Notes under the pieces: generated by a model
Databases searched by the model: none
Seen by the model: the letters and a program-made list of their open reading frames with translations, nothing else
Told to the model about the DNA's origin: nothing
Shown: piece by piece, positions 12,768 to 28,050 of the stretch
Layout: every line of letters starts with the position of its first letter
Numbering within the stretch: the first letter of the stretch is position 1
Made by a program: the position numbers and the translations under genes
Assembly: GCA_033980235.1 (NCBI GenBank)
Contig: CM067072.1
Coordinates: 30,603,759 to 30,667,758 of the forward strand
Length of the DNA: 64,000 bases
Reading direction: 5' to 3'
Origin: Diadema setosum
Taxonomy: Eukaryota > Echinodermata > Echinoidea > Diadematoida > Diadematidae

Positions 12768-15700
12768 TGCCCCTAAATCCCTGATAATCCAAGCATTCAA
12801 TATGCCCAAGCCAAAATTTTCGAGATTTTCCCACAGGCACACTCTTTCTATGCATGTGTTGAAATCTTTTCTGAAGTATGCACTAGAGTGTACCATTTAA
12901 AACAAAAAATTTTCAGCGGCTCCTGCAAGTAGAAGGGGATGGGGAGTTGGGTGGAGAAGACATTCCCCATCCACACCATCACCTTTTCTGCACTGTCACT
13001 TACTGATCGATCAAGTTTGATTGCACACTCCCCCCCCCCCCCCCCAAGATTGTCTCACTCCAAACCTTCACTCAAGGTTGGCAGCCCAGTGTAAGATAGG
13101 TACTTTGAATAATACACCAGCAATACGATGGGGACTGTACAGTACTGGTTGATATGAGGATTCAGCTTGTAATGTTTTGCGAAATATATGTACTTAGAAA
13201 CCACTCTGTGAAATATTAAAGAACATACAATTCTAAGGGGAATCAAAAGTTTTATTTGATGAAAATTGGTTTTGATATGGTCAAGATGTCTAAAAACAAC
13301 AGCAGTCAATATATTAGGACTGCTTTTCGGGATATCTCCGCCATTTGGAGGATAATTTTCTTCAAATAAACGTTGATTTCTTCTTGAAATTACATGCTCT
13401 TTCATAGGAGGTTTCTCATTATCTCACCAAAAAATGTTATAAAACTGAATCCTCACCTCAACCAGTACTGTACTGCCCCTTTGATTTGATTAACTCGTCG
13501 CACTGAATGCCTGTTGCCTGCAGGTGGAGGTGGATATACCATCGTCCACCATAACAAAGAAGTCCGCGGTGAGGTTAAGATGATGGAGGATGCGGGAACC
13601 TTCCAGGTCTCGGTTGCCTACAATCACCTCAGCATGGACCAGATACGGGGCATCATAGAAATGGCGGAGAGCTGCGAACAACGGTTTGAGTACCAGTGCT
13701 ACAGTTCGGTGCTGAACAAGGGCGATGAGCCAATCGGTTTCTGGATCTCCCACGATGGCCGAGAGATGTACAACTGGGGTAGAGCCAATGGGGCTCCTGG
13801 CTGCCCGTGTGCAGATAATAAAGGTAGTGACAATGTGATGATGACACTGATAGTGTTGGTGATGTTAATGTTTATGATGATGACAGTGATGATGGAAGTG
13901 AAGATGCTGTAGATGATATAAATGATGATATTAATAGTGATGATGACAATATTGATGATGATTTTGACCTTCATTATAATGATAGTAGAGATGATGATCT
14001 TCATGATTATGATGATATCGATGGTGATCGTAATGACGATGATATGATAGCATGATAGTTGTGATGATGATGATGATGATGATGGTGGTGGTGATGATGG
14101 TAGTGGTGATGAGAGTTGATGATTGTGGTGGTGATGTTGCTGATATGTTGACATTAATAGTTTTGATGTTGACATTAATGAAGATGATGTTAATGATAGT
14201 GATTTTGATGGTGATGATGGCATTAATGATGATGATATTGATAATGATGATGATATTAATGACAACCTGCCACCCCAGAAGAATTTGTTTTAAGTTGCTT
14301 GCACTGATTACATTCAAATTTTCTGTATTTTACTTACGTTCATTTCTAGTTTTCCATTTTTATGCTTCCGCCAACGAAGTGGGAGAACCATGCATTATTG
14401 CAGAGGCATATCAGTCGCCGTAGCGATATATCTAGTTTTAAATTGTATACTTGCATGTATGTTCACATGCAGCTCCCTAAAAGAGCCAGGGGTTGAATCA
14501 ACCCCCCTCAACATTTTCCGTGACCATGCATTCTGCCATGCGAAATTTTTTGACCATGCCGCTCGCTTTTTACTTACAAGTTTCGCTCATCTTACAACAC
14601 CATTTTCGCAAAAATGGGACATACCAATACAACGCTGCACGACCTTTTATACACGCTTGTCAGACCGAAAAAGGCTCAAAAACGTGATTTTGTGTCAAAA
14701 GTCTATATGCATATAGAGTTTTTTCACCTTATTCAAAAGGATATGATTATTTTGACTTTCAATGGCTGAAATGAATTAATTTTAGTATATTATGCTTAAG
14801 ATAGGTTCTGTAATAAATTTTGTGAAAAAAAAACAAAAAATGGTCAAAAAACAAAGAAATACATAAGATCCAATTCATAAAACAATAGAATACATAGGAA
14901 ATCGATTTTGATACCAGATTTTTTTTTCCAAGTATGTTATTAGGAATGCTACAGTGAACAATGCCACCAAAAATTAGGATGCCATTAGCTTTATTTTCTG
15001 AATTAGAGCAAAATTTATGATTTCACAAATATCAATTAATATAAAATATAAAAAGTGAAACATTCAATTTTTTCTTTTATATTTCGGTAGATTACGCAAC
15101 TGGTAATGTATGTGCCAATTTTTAGGACAATTGCGCGATTGACGGCAAGATCTTGGGGGGGGGGGGGGGTTGAATCAACCCTTCCGCGGCCACAGAACAG
15201 GCCAAAAAGCCCAGCCTGGTTAGGGTTAAAGAATGTTTCAAACATTGTGGTCACAGAGTGATTTAATTTTGACAGCTGAACAAGTTTATCACATTTGGAT
15301 TTGCTGAGGAATCTATTTATAGCCATGTGTAGAAATAAGATACTCCTGGTAATGTTGAAGTGATGATGACAATGATAGTGATGGTGATATGTTAATGTTT
15401 ACGATGATGACATTGATGGTGGTGAAGATGCTGTTGATGACATGAATGATTATATTGATAATGATGATGATAATGATGATGATGATGATATTGATGATAA
15501 TAATTTTGACCTCAATTGTAATGATGATATCAGACATCTTACATATTAGACATGATCTTCATGATTATGATGATATTGATGGTGATCATAATGACGTTGA
15601 TGATATGATAGCATGATAGTCGTGATGATGATGATGATGATGAGAGTGCTGATGGTGTTGGTGATGTTTCTGATGATCGTAATGATGACGTTAATTGTGA

Positions 15701-18700
15701 TGGTGTTAAATGAAGATGATGTTAAAGGGTGTGTACAGTTCTGGTCGAGGTGAAGATTTAGCTTTTAACGTTTTGTGAGATATTCAGAAACCACTCTATG
15801 AGATGTCAAAGAGCATGCAGTTTTAAGGGGTATCAAAAGTTTATTCGATGAAAATCGGTTTTGAAATGGCCGAGATATCCAAAAACAAGGTGAAACAAAG
15901 AGATACTAATAAAGTTGGGGCATGTCGCCTTTTATTATTAGCACTTTTTAGGATATCTCAGCCATTTGAAAACCGATTTTCATCAAATAAACGTTGAATA
16001 CTTCTTAAAATTACATGCTCTTTCATATTTCATAAGAGACTTTTCATTATCTCACTTAGGAATGTTCAAAACATGAATCCCTAACTCAACCAGTACTGTA
16101 CAGTCCCTTTAATGATAGTGCTGTTGATGGTGGTGATGATAATGTATTAATGATGATGACATTGATAATGACGATGATATCATTAATGACAAACTGCCAC
16201 CCCAGAAGAATTTGTTTAAGTTGCTTGCACTGATTTCTGCTTTAATTTTTTTGTTTGTATTTTCTATACTTATAGATCATTTATTTTTCCTTTTCTGTAA
16301 AGTTTATATTTACATTTATATACAGCGTGTCCCAGAAAAAACGAAACTGAGTTTCATTGCAATTCTTTGCGATCATAATTACATATTTGCTTTATGAGTT
16401 GTACATTGATTGAAAGATACACTTCTCTTCTTTCATTTGATGCACAAATCATTGTTCAAAATTTTGTGCATGACTGAGTTAAAACAATAGACAGTAGTGC
16501 TACTAAATGTTCATTTGCACGAGCAAATGTCGACTTTGAATGAGTTTTTCAGACTTTTTCAGCAGTCTTTTGCAAAACATAAAAGCATAGCCTTAATATC
16601 CATTCTTTTTCCTTTCATATGATATCCCATACGTCAAAAATGATCAACGCCTGCTCGAGAAAACTGAATTTGAAAATATGCTTCCATTTTACCCAGATGG
16701 ATAAATAGTAAATAAGGAGCCAGTTAGCTTTCCCGACATGCCCAACTTTGCAGATAACAATAGCCTTCATGCCTCAATGAATTTACACCAACATGAAGGG
16801 AGGGGGTAAACGAGATTGTTACTGAGCTTGCCTGACCATGCAGCTAACTACAGAGCAAAGGGTGTTCATCAGCGGAATGTTTGGGAAGGTGGGGTGGGAG
16901 AAACGGACCGAAAAAACGTTCCGAGCCCCCCCCCCCCCCCCGATAAAAAGACGACTTTCTGCCCTGCACTTGCACCTTTCAAATGTTAGAAGTGCAAGTT
17001 CAGTGATAAATAAAGTGATGTACCCTCTCTTTCTGCTTCACCTCCCCCTTCAAAGAATTCAAAACCCTGTCAGTGATGAAGGACTAACCACGCGTGAGGG
17101 AAATGTAGAGAGGAATGGAAACAATGAAATAAGTTTGAGGTATAAAATCATCAAAATGTGTATCATTGTTGTAATGTTGAATTCCCATAGCCATTGGACT
17201 GCATGCAGCCTGAGCATACTCACAATATTAGTCTTCAATAATTTTTGTTATGTCTCATAGCTTATTCTAAATAAATGACAACAAAGGGCTTTCCGTCTCA
17301 TACAGCATTCTCTGCAAATACCTCCCTCCCCCCCCCCCCCCGAACAACATTCACTGTATCACACTGCGGTTGTTTTGTGTGAATTCAATGGTGCAGATGA
17401 GCCCATTGTCTAATGCTAAATCGGGAGAGCTGAATGCTTGTTTTTCGATTATCCGTATAGAATCGGTAGAAATGAAGCATGTTTTCATGCAAATTTTTCT
17501 CAAGCATGCGTTATTCATATTTGACGCATTAGATCTCATATGAAAGAAGAAAATATGAATATCTAGCTAATGAACTTTGTTTTTCGAAAACGTAACGTTA
17601 AAAGACTGAAAAATTCACTTAAAGTCACAATTTGCTCGTGCAAATGAAAATTTGGTAGCACCATTGTTCATCGTTCTGACTCAGTCATGCATGAACGATG
17701 AACATTAAGTTGTACATCAAATGAAAGAAGAAAAGTTTATCTTTCCATTGATGTATATCTCATAAAGAAAATGTATGATTTTGATAGTAAAAAGTTGCAT
17801 GGAAACCCGGTTTCGTTTTTTCTGGGACATGCTGTATAGCTTAAAGAATGCTTCGAACGTTGTGGTCACAGAGTGATTTAGCTTTGACAGCTGAACATAT
17901 TTGTCACATTTGGATTTGCTGTGTATCTATTAGCCGTGTGCAGAGATAAGATACTACAGTGCTGAGTTGTCCAAGTACACTGTATATCATTTTTAGTCAT
18001 CTTAAGCATACAATTAATCCACCTTCTTCAGTTCATGCTGAACAACGTCTTGTTATTACTTCTCTTGTTAGCAGATGTGGTAGTGATATTATTGCCCTAT
18101 ATCTTATTCTTGTTATCATCATCATATCATCATCTTCAACACTTTGCACAAAGCACAGTTGTATTTTTTTTTATCTTCATTTTTTTTTTCTCTCTGTGTA
18201 TCGCCAGGCAGTGAGTCATGACTTAAATATGATCCCCTTGATAATTGATACGTTGTATTGATTAGATATCTATCTCTGAGGTCATTATCCTCATAAGGTC
18301 TCTTGTATTTCTGTCTAATATGTTGAGTTGCTTAATTTGCCTTTTGAACAACAGGTACACGAGATTCTATGCTCACATATCATACAGAGTATGCATAAAA
18401 TATGTTCACACTGTATATAAGGTATGCATAAAATAACATGTCCCTCGCCGGGGTGGCGAGGTGTGGGCCCCTTCATTTATTAGCGCACATGAATTATGTA
18501 TTGTTCCCGTTTGATGACAATAGCACTGCAAATTTCCGTTGTCTATCATTGAACTTGTGGTTCCATTTGAATCTTCAGCATTTTCCCTTCATGTGAGTGG
18601 GATTTCATATATTTTAGTGACATAATGTTATTTAAACGTACGTATGACGAGGTGCAGGTCACTCAAGCATACTTCCACTGTCATTATTATTGTTGGTCTT

Positions 18701-18941
18701 CATCCTGCCTTCATAGAATGTGGCAGTCCCAACTTGCTGTGCAAGTGTGACTCCAACGAACCAAAGTGGCAGAGTGATCAGGGCGTGTTGACGGACAAGG
18801 ACGCGCTGCCGGTGAAGGAACTCCGCTTCGGTGACGTCAGCGGTGACAGCGGCACAGAGATGGCAAATTACACACTGGGTGAACTCAAGTGCACAGGAGA
18901 CACAAGTGAGACATGATATTGAGTGCTTTTGAAGGAGATGT

Positions 18942-18972
<31 letters not shown>

Positions 18973-21900
18973 TACACCGTGATGTATTGCCCTGGTTATC
19001 GGACAATCGATGCAATAAAGTTACGAATTTTTAAAGTTTTGGTGTTGGAGTTGCTGGATGAGGAGACTGCTAGAGGTTATGTAGTATGTGTGGATAACAG
19101 ATATAAAGAAAAGTTAACATAAATGGACTTGATCATTTTTGCCTGTGAGCCATATTAAAGGAAACCCAAACCCAAAGAATGAGAATTGAGTGAAAGCAGC
19201 AACATTTTTGAGCCATCAAAGGAAACCCAGACCCAAAGATAAATGTGGATTGAGTGAATGCAGCAACATTAATTGGTAGAACACATCCGTGAAAGTTTGA
19301 GGAAAATCAGACAATCGATGCAAAAGTTATGAATTTGTAAAGTTTTGGTGTTGGAACCCCTGGATGAGGAGAATACTAGAGGCTATGACGTGTGTGTGGA
19401 CAACAATATGAATGAAAAATAAAAAATAAAAAGGAAACTCCACAAAAATTAATTTTTCATGAAAATTACACATTCCATCAACTTGATACTGACATGTGTT
19501 AAAGGTAGCAATTATTCCTCCTGCTTTCTGAAAGCGGTTTAGTCAAGTGCTCTTTCATTATGGAAAAGTGAATTTTTGTGGAATTCCTTTGATACAAGTA
19601 TTTATAATCTTTATATTGTTGTCCACACATACGTCATACATGAAAATATGTCAAATTTTGTCAGATGGCATTTGTATCACTACCACAAGAACAAATATTC
19701 ATACATTGCATTGTTTCACACACTTACTGTAAAACGAGAAATGTTCGCATGTATTTTAACTTCGCGAATTTCGCGAGCGCGAAGATTCGCGAAATTAAAA
19801 TGCACGCGAGAGTTCTTTTCTACACTACATATGCATTGAATACCAGTTCCAGTTCGCGAAAATTTCATGCCGCTAAAAAGGCCGTCGGCTCCAATTCGCG
19901 AAAAATTCATGTCGCGAATATATCATGTTTTACAGTACTCTTCATCCTTTTCCTTGAATGGCATGTTGTTTCCTTGTCTTTTCTTCGCAGCTTTTAAGGG
20001 CTGAATCTAGACGTGTATATGGATGCTCATAGCTCACATTTCTTTAATGTTTGATATCAGGTAACTGGTTCAAAGATTTCATTGACCATATCAAGATACC
20101 ACGGGCCATCCCAAGGGGTGAGTTTACATTACAATCAATTACTATTTTTATGGTATCACAGAGAGAAAAAAAAAAGATACATATAGAATGAAGATTACAC
20201 GTGTGGTGTCAATGAGCATCAAATGCATGCACTTGAAAGTGTATTAATAAAGGTACAATGTAAAGCAGATGCAACTCTGCATTTAATGTTTTCAAACGTA
20301 GGATGAAGAAGGCAATGATGATAAGGATAACGGGTACTCATTTTAGTCTCATTTATGCAGCAAACAGCAAGCATAGTATCATTATTACCTCTGTCAAGGG
20401 AGGTGGTTATGTTTTCATTTCTGTTTGTTTGTTTGTCTGTGTGCAAAATGATTCAATAAGTAGGACACAGATTTGGATGAAAAACTTGCAGGAAAGGTTG
20501 AAAATGACACAAGAAACAGATGATAAAATTTTGGTAGTGAACCAGAAGTTGTTATGGATTTCATGAAGGATTTTCGATATTTTGGTAGGTGGGGTCAATG
20601 AACTTAGGAGTTACAGCTGCGTATTTTGAGGTTTTCATATGCGCACTAAAGTGTGTGCTCTAGTTTCTGCTAGGGTGAGGTGCGCTGTACAGCTGGAAGT
20701 TTGTGACATAACAAAAGGCTTCTATAATGGAAAATACACACGGTTTTTAGTATACTGAATTTTGCATACTTATGGGTGGAAATCACTGATCTCTATGGAA
20801 GAAAAGGATCATTTGTGAAAATAAGCTGCTTGGTGGAGATCTGCGCTCTAAGAGTGCTCTCTAGTTTCTTTATGGAAATAAAACAAGAGATTCTTATGCA
20901 GAGGGCCAGAGGTACGAGGTATGAGTTTTCCTCAGTTTGATTTGCTGTCTGTACGAATGAAATTTGTCAGATTGCAACTGCTCATCTTCATTTTAACAAA
21001 CATGCCAGGAGAAAAAGGTACTAGCAAGAATCAAACCTGTCATCTACTGCTTTCCGAACGATGAAACTGCCACCAGACTATCCCTGGTTGCCGACAGTGA
21101 CATGATGAACCTCGAAAACAAATACTTAAGCTCCAAAATTCCAACATTATTTTGTTAAAGGAGACCTCCAGAACAACTATAGATTAGTTATACTGAGTAC
21201 AGAGTTTCAGAATTTATAGTGATTGGGTTGAGAAATAAGAATTTGTTCAAAAGATACGGCAAATTGCAAGCAACAAGATGATGACATGTCAGCCTCACCA
21301 CAAGAATGCATGAATTGAGTCTCAAGGAAACCGAACACAAGAAGATGGCATGCATTGATTATACACAGGAGAACATGTTCAGCAAGTGGTATTGTAATGC
21401 GAATTACACTGCTACACTTCTGAAATATATGAGGCTCCTTTGTCATCAACACTCTTCGGTGTAATTTGTTTGTTACAACCAAAATCACTCTGAGAATGAT
21501 CGCACAAAAGAAACCATCAACTAATGTTCAGGCGGTTTATTAACAGCGATATTGTGGGTACAGACTCGTAATCGGTTTTCACATCAGTACAATAATGATC
21601 AATAGAAACAATTACAAATCGGTAATAGAATCACTTACATATTATGTTATCAAGTAGTCCTTTGAAAATGTTCAGATACGATGTTCGATGCACCAATGAA
21701 TGATCCTTGACGCACCGATGAATGATTCCTCCGACGTAACTCCAAAGGCACAGGTTGCATTAATCCACAGTATAAATCCGGGGTAAAATCCACGATAGAT
21801 GTCCACGGTAAAATGTTCACAGCGAAACGTGTAGAATCCAGATGTTATGACGACCACGTCCAGTTGATGCGTTGAATAATGATTCACTTTATAATGTCCA

Positions 21901-24309
21901 GCAAGGAATCCAGCCCGTGACAGCTTTGCCGTAACAATGTCCGTTGACACAAAAATGTGGAGTCTATCTCCAATGTAGGCAAATGAATTCTCTGCAGGCA
22001 AAATGTCTCCCAGGCCTTATCTCCACAAACACAGTTTGTATAGCAGGTCAGCAGGTAACACAGGACTGACTATAACAAGTCGCTTCAGAGCCAGAAGTGA
22101 CGTAACTCTCAGAGCAGAGGTGTTGGGTACTCTGCCTACTGCAGAATTTCTCCTGCTTATATACTATCCATTCACCCCTTTCTAGTACATTCTGTAATTT
22201 TCTCCAACCTGGGGCTACATACCTGAACATACTAGCAAGTCCAAATTCCAGGAATCCTGGATGACTCACTGCCTAATATGTGCATAACATCATTGCCAAA
22301 ATTAACTACCAATCACATTGGGCTACAAGGGCAGTGCCTCACTCAGCCAGCACTTCCCAGAATTTTCTGGAATGGGTAAAATCATTCTAGATTGAGTGAG
22401 CTATAATATATTTCCTGTCACATGCATACATGTACTGTAGCTACATTGTATACCACATAGAAAATTCTCCACCGATCTGGTCAGCCTGTATGTACTACAT
22501 CTATATCATATAGAATGTTCTCCATTAATCTGGTCACCCCGTGTACATACACATTAAAACAACCATGCATACAGCCTTGATACATGTACATAACTACTTG
22601 TGTGTACATTTGTGACATGTTTAAGATTTTTCTCTGCTCAAAGACCACAATAAATTCCACAAATCTATACATGGAACTGTCGATTTACATACTACAAGAT
22701 GTGAAATCATAAAAATCATCTGGGATGCCCCTTTAAGTAGTCCCAGGGGGACAATTCACAGTAAATGAAATCCAGAGATCATTAAACAGAGGAGTAAAAA
22801 TATCATGAGGTATGAGCTTTCTTCAATTTTGTCTTCCCTCTGCACAAATGAAATTGGTAAAACTGTAGATCAGCAATTGCGATCTTGAAAATTTCATTTG
22901 TACAGAGGCAGACAGAATTGGAAAAAAAGAAATCATACCTCAGAAATATGATTATTTCAGTAGGTGCAAATGTTTGATTACTCTTCTTGTTCCTCTCTAA
23001 TCCCTTTAGTATTATCTGCAGCTGCTGCATCTTCAAACACAGTGAGTGGGGGGAGTTCCTTCTCCTCCTTTTTTAAAAACTGGAAAAGACTGGTGCCAAG
23101 ACATACTGCTCCTCCCGTCAGTAAGTATGATTATAATGTAAGTCCCTCCGTGTTCTATATTGGCCTGGGGGGATAAAGTAATGAATGTCAGATTTCATTG
23201 ATCATAGTGGACATAGCGTAAGACAGTTACAGCATTTGAAGTTCTATATTCCAGATTAACATAGGCTAGCTATGTTGTCGCTTTAATTTCTTTGTCATTT
23301 TTTAGTGAATGTTTGTATACACCTTTATTACACTGATTTATTTTCAAATGATTGTGTTTGAAAGAACTTGTGTGATATTGGAGATCTGAACTGAATTAAA
23401 TTGAAAATCAGATCACAGATATATCGCTAACAAATACAAGAGGAGATTTTTGGTGACAATGATGCCATTGGCATATAAGTCTCTCATTAACCTGTGAATA
23501 GACCTCAAACTGGTTATATGATATCAACTGGAGCAAGTGGAAACCATCACATCAAATTAGATTGTAGTCTTGAAATGATATACTGTAGCAAGGATGGCTG
23601 TGACAGGGAAGAAGGTTCCTTGGATAGGAAAGTGGTTGTGTTAAAAAAAAAAAAAATCACTTAGAAGTAAATTCATACTGACTAAATGTTTTTTCTTCTA
23701 AAAGCGACTCAACTGGAACTCATACAAGTAGAAGACTCAGAGGGCCACAACTTAACACCATCAAGTAAGTTCTTTCTTTCTTGCCTGAGTGTATCTGGGG
23801 AGCTACAGCTCATTAGATTTGAACATAGATTCTGGATCCTTTGAAGTCTCTGTTTCAAGCATGGCGGCAGCAGATCAGTACATGTACAGTTGAACCTCTC
23901 GTATCCGGACAAGTCGGGACCGGGGCTCATCCGGATAAAGGATTTGGCCGGATACGGGAGACTCAATGCTTATACATGTACATATACATACACATGTACT
24001 GATGTAGCCCATTGTAGTACCACATGTAGTAATGTGTATACTGCAACCTTTTCATTGTTACACTCAGTAACAGACCCAAAAATAGAGGTGTATGTTAATG
24101 TTGGAAGTAATATGTAATTCATGTGTGTTTGTGTAGGAGTTCTCAAGGAGTTGGGAATCCCCCTTTCCTCCCGTAATTATTTTAAAAAAAAATCACGGCG
24201 AGATTGCGTCCGTATAATAGAGAGATCCGGATAAAGGGAGGCCGGATAAGAGAGGTTCAACTGTACCTCTTAAAGGACACTACATGTACCGTATGTCCCC
24301 CCCCCCCTC

Positions 24310-24349
<40 letters not shown>

Positions 24350-27120
24350 TGAAACTATGACTTAATAACACATTTACAGAAAACCCCATCTGATTTGCTT
24401 CAGTGGTCAAAGAGATATGAAGAGTTTTGCAGAGCATGTCAGGAATCCCTTCCCTTCAAGTTTTGCCCGTTGTCGTCACACATTACGCAGTCCCAAGAGC
24501 ATCCACTAAGTGCCTATAAACTTGGAAGATGACAAGCTTTACAATGATCCACATACGTGTACATCTGTATCTCTGTGACCACTCAACCAAATTGAATGGA
24601 GTTTTCTGCATAATACAGCTAAGGTTTGATATTTAAAGACCCTGAAGCACAGTGTAGCATTTACATGGTTAAATCATATTGGAAGTTATCAATACAAACA
24701 TTCGATTGAAATTTTTTTGGGGGACATACTGTATTTCCTGATACTTCTGTTGGTCACTGTATGAGGTGCTGCCATTTAATTCTTTAATTGCCTTCCTTTT
24801 TTAGCTATGTGGTATACATTGTAAATTCTGACTCAAATATGATTCCAGTTGACTCCACTGTTCACGGAACCCTCACAGTTTTGGTCATGATGTATTTATA
24901 GTGAAACTTTCAACACAGTGAACAAACAAACTGAAGTTAAAGTGATAACTTTTCTTTTCAGATAGATTCATTGAAACCAAAAGCTTTAATGGCAGGAAAA
25001 AAGTTAACACTAAAGCATCTAAGACCAAGAGAAACACTCAACAGTGTTTTTTTTTTTAATTTGTAGTTTGTAATGTTTGTAATTTTTAATCAATTCATGC
25101 TGATTTTGGAAGTTCCTGTTTTCATGTGTGTATAGAATCGGGCTGGCCTGTATACAGTGTATTTTAGATTACGTGGCCAGTTTAAGGGAGATGTAAAATT
25201 CTTTCTCTTTATTTTTCAATTTTTTGTCTCACAACAGCTTCCTCGAGGCGTAGGAGGCGGAGGAGAAGGGCAGGTATGACCTAAAGATGATTGTAGTTTG
25301 TCATTCTTTTTTGATTTACTTTCTCTTTACTGTGGTCCTTTTCCCCCCAATTAAAATGAACAACTGCCATAATGTAGAGTTTTAAGAATGCAAAGTGAAT
25401 GATGTATGGAAAGAAGACATCTCAAGAAGTATTTCGTCGTGGGGTGACAAGACCTTGTATCTGAAATTATGGTGAAAATGACTTTTTTTGGATTAATGGT
25501 GAAATAGTAGGTTAAGTGATGTCCTGTCTAAATCTTCACTGTCTTATCCTAAAAATGAAGCCACCTCAGCTTGTCCAAGGAAAGGCTGTCTCATTTGATA
25601 TAGTGCTTTGGCCACAATGTTTTTTGGCTCTGCTGAATATTTGACATTTTGTAGATACGAGGCCTTGTCACCCCAGTGACGATTTGCTTAATTTAGCTTT
25701 AATACAATAATTGATAATCATTATTTCATATATGTCCTTTACTGTTTCGCTTTGCCGTTTTCTTTCTCTTATGCATGCACCTGTATGTTAGTCCTATCTT
25801 ACATGTGGTTGCACGTAGAGCATTTGATTATTCGATGGATTTGGCCCCTTGAAAGTCCCATGTAGTGGTATTATTTTGTGCATTTATCTGGAGTCATCCC
25901 TTGGTTAAAGTTCAATTTCAAATTTATTTCTTTTTTCCATAGTACATCTCACTTTCTTCAGGGATGGAAATGAATTAATAATGATAATGATAATGACAAT
26001 GAATAACACTGTAGTAGCGTAAGTGCATCAATCCAGAAAAAAACCCCATTGAAATGAGATACAGCATTATGTACATATGATACAAAAACAACAACAAAAT
26101 AGGATTGAGTAAGTAGATACGTTTTCAGCGATGATTTGAAATAATGCGTGTAAATTTGAACAGAGTAAACTACGATAACTGAAACCTTAAAGTAACGAAA
26201 CGTTGTAATAAGTGCTAAGGAGATGAAAGTGAAAGATCAGTTTGCACTGTGTAAAAAAAAAACCACTTAACCTGTTCCTTCCGCAATTCTCTGAGTGCCT
26301 TTAATGCCCCCAAACGAGATTCTTTTTGCCCGTCGGCAGAGAGGCACACTGGTTGGTAATCCAGCTGTGTGAAGGCAGCCAAACGGTTCATTGTTTCCCC
26401 CTTTTTACGGTCAACTACATGTGCCCGTGAACAATGGAAATATCGATCGGGTGCGAGGTATGAATAGAGCGTGCGCTGATGAGCTCTCAGAATCTTTTGT
26501 TCTACACAAAACCAGGTACCTGAATGAGGTGACTGGGGTCAGCGAACCCGCATTTCTAACTGATCTCAGCCTTGATCATTATGTACATGTTGGTACGAGT
26601 TTACAGCAGAACAAGCAAAAAACTAAATCAGGAAAAGATACATAATACTGTAAAACCCCCTTTTTTTTAAACAGCAGGAGAACACATCCTGATATAATAA
26701 ACTCTGATCTTTTTATCAAACCCACTTTTCTGAGCATTACACAAAGAAATATGAATTTAGGCCACTGAAGCAGGCACCCTTGTCTTCATTTTGGGAACCT
26801 GGTAAACCAGGTTCCAGTATATCAGTTGCTCCCACAGGAACCTGGTAAACCAGGTTCCCGTAAGAAACGGGTTAAAAGACAATACTTGTATGAGTTTTGA
26901 GCTCCTCTTGGAAAAAAAATTGATCCAAAAGTTGATTGAAAACAGCAAACAAAAGCAGCACCTCAAGTTTGGAAACCATCACTGAGAGACAGACAGACTA
27001 ACAGATACACACAAAACAACAACAACATGCAAACATTTTGCCTAATTTGTAGAGTCATAATTATAAATGACACAGTTCAGTAAAAAAATATGATCTAGAA
27101 GTGACACTTTTGTAGCATTA

Positions 27121-27158
<38 letters not shown>

Positions 27159-27498
27159 TTATATATAATGGTATTATTATCCGCGTGTTGGAATAATAGC
27201 ATGAAGACGGTGAAGACAAACAAGTTGACATAATGCATTAGATTCCAACTTCATTTGGTTGTCAGCTTAGAGTTTGAGCTAGCAACCAACAACCGTGCGT
27301 GTTGGTTGCTAGCTCAAACTCTAAGCTGACAACCAGGCGCGTTTCTTTGTTATTATTATTATTTTTCTGTGCTGAGCTTCAAATACAAATATCACTGTTA
27401 CCCTGAGGAAGATCCGTGCAAGGGTCGAAAATTTGGTTTACAAATAAATGAAGTTGGAATCTAATGCGTTATGTCAACTTGTTTGTCTTCATCGTCTT

Positions 27499-27566
<68 letters not shown>

Positions 27567-27963
27567 GCAATAATAATGTCACAATAGAGGAATGCATTAA
27601 ATGCCAATTGCCTTGATTTTAATTAAAAATCTTAATTTTCGGGGGTCCTCCCCCTTCGTCAGGGATGACAGTGCGAATGAAATTTTGCAGTGATATTAAC
27701 ATGATCCTTATGTGCAGCACGCACAATCCTAGTGTGACGTCTTCTCTATTATGATGTAAAGTACGACGCTCATAAGCGCGCAACATGCGTTTGTGGTTAT
27801 TATCTATTATTATCATTCACACTGTCATCCCTGACGAAGGGGGAGGACCCCGAAAATTTGGATTTTTAATTAAAATCAAGGCAATTGGCATCTAATGCAT
27901 TCCTCTATTGTGACATTATTATTGCTATTTCTAGTACTGCCAATATGCGGAGCAACTACAATA

Positions 27964-28050
<87 letters not shown>

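Noticed and set aside
14052..14423. Met/Val-rich frame on plus and Ile/His-rich frames on minus
   Set aside because: They are translations of the GATGAT array and have no complexity or splice support.
21672..22001. 109-codon minus-strand frame
   Set aside because: No domain or neighbours; may be part of an old repeat. Kept only as a composition block.
26391..26645. 84-codon plus-strand frame
   Set aside because: No motif, no splice support and no phase-1 borders; open frames of this length occur by chance.
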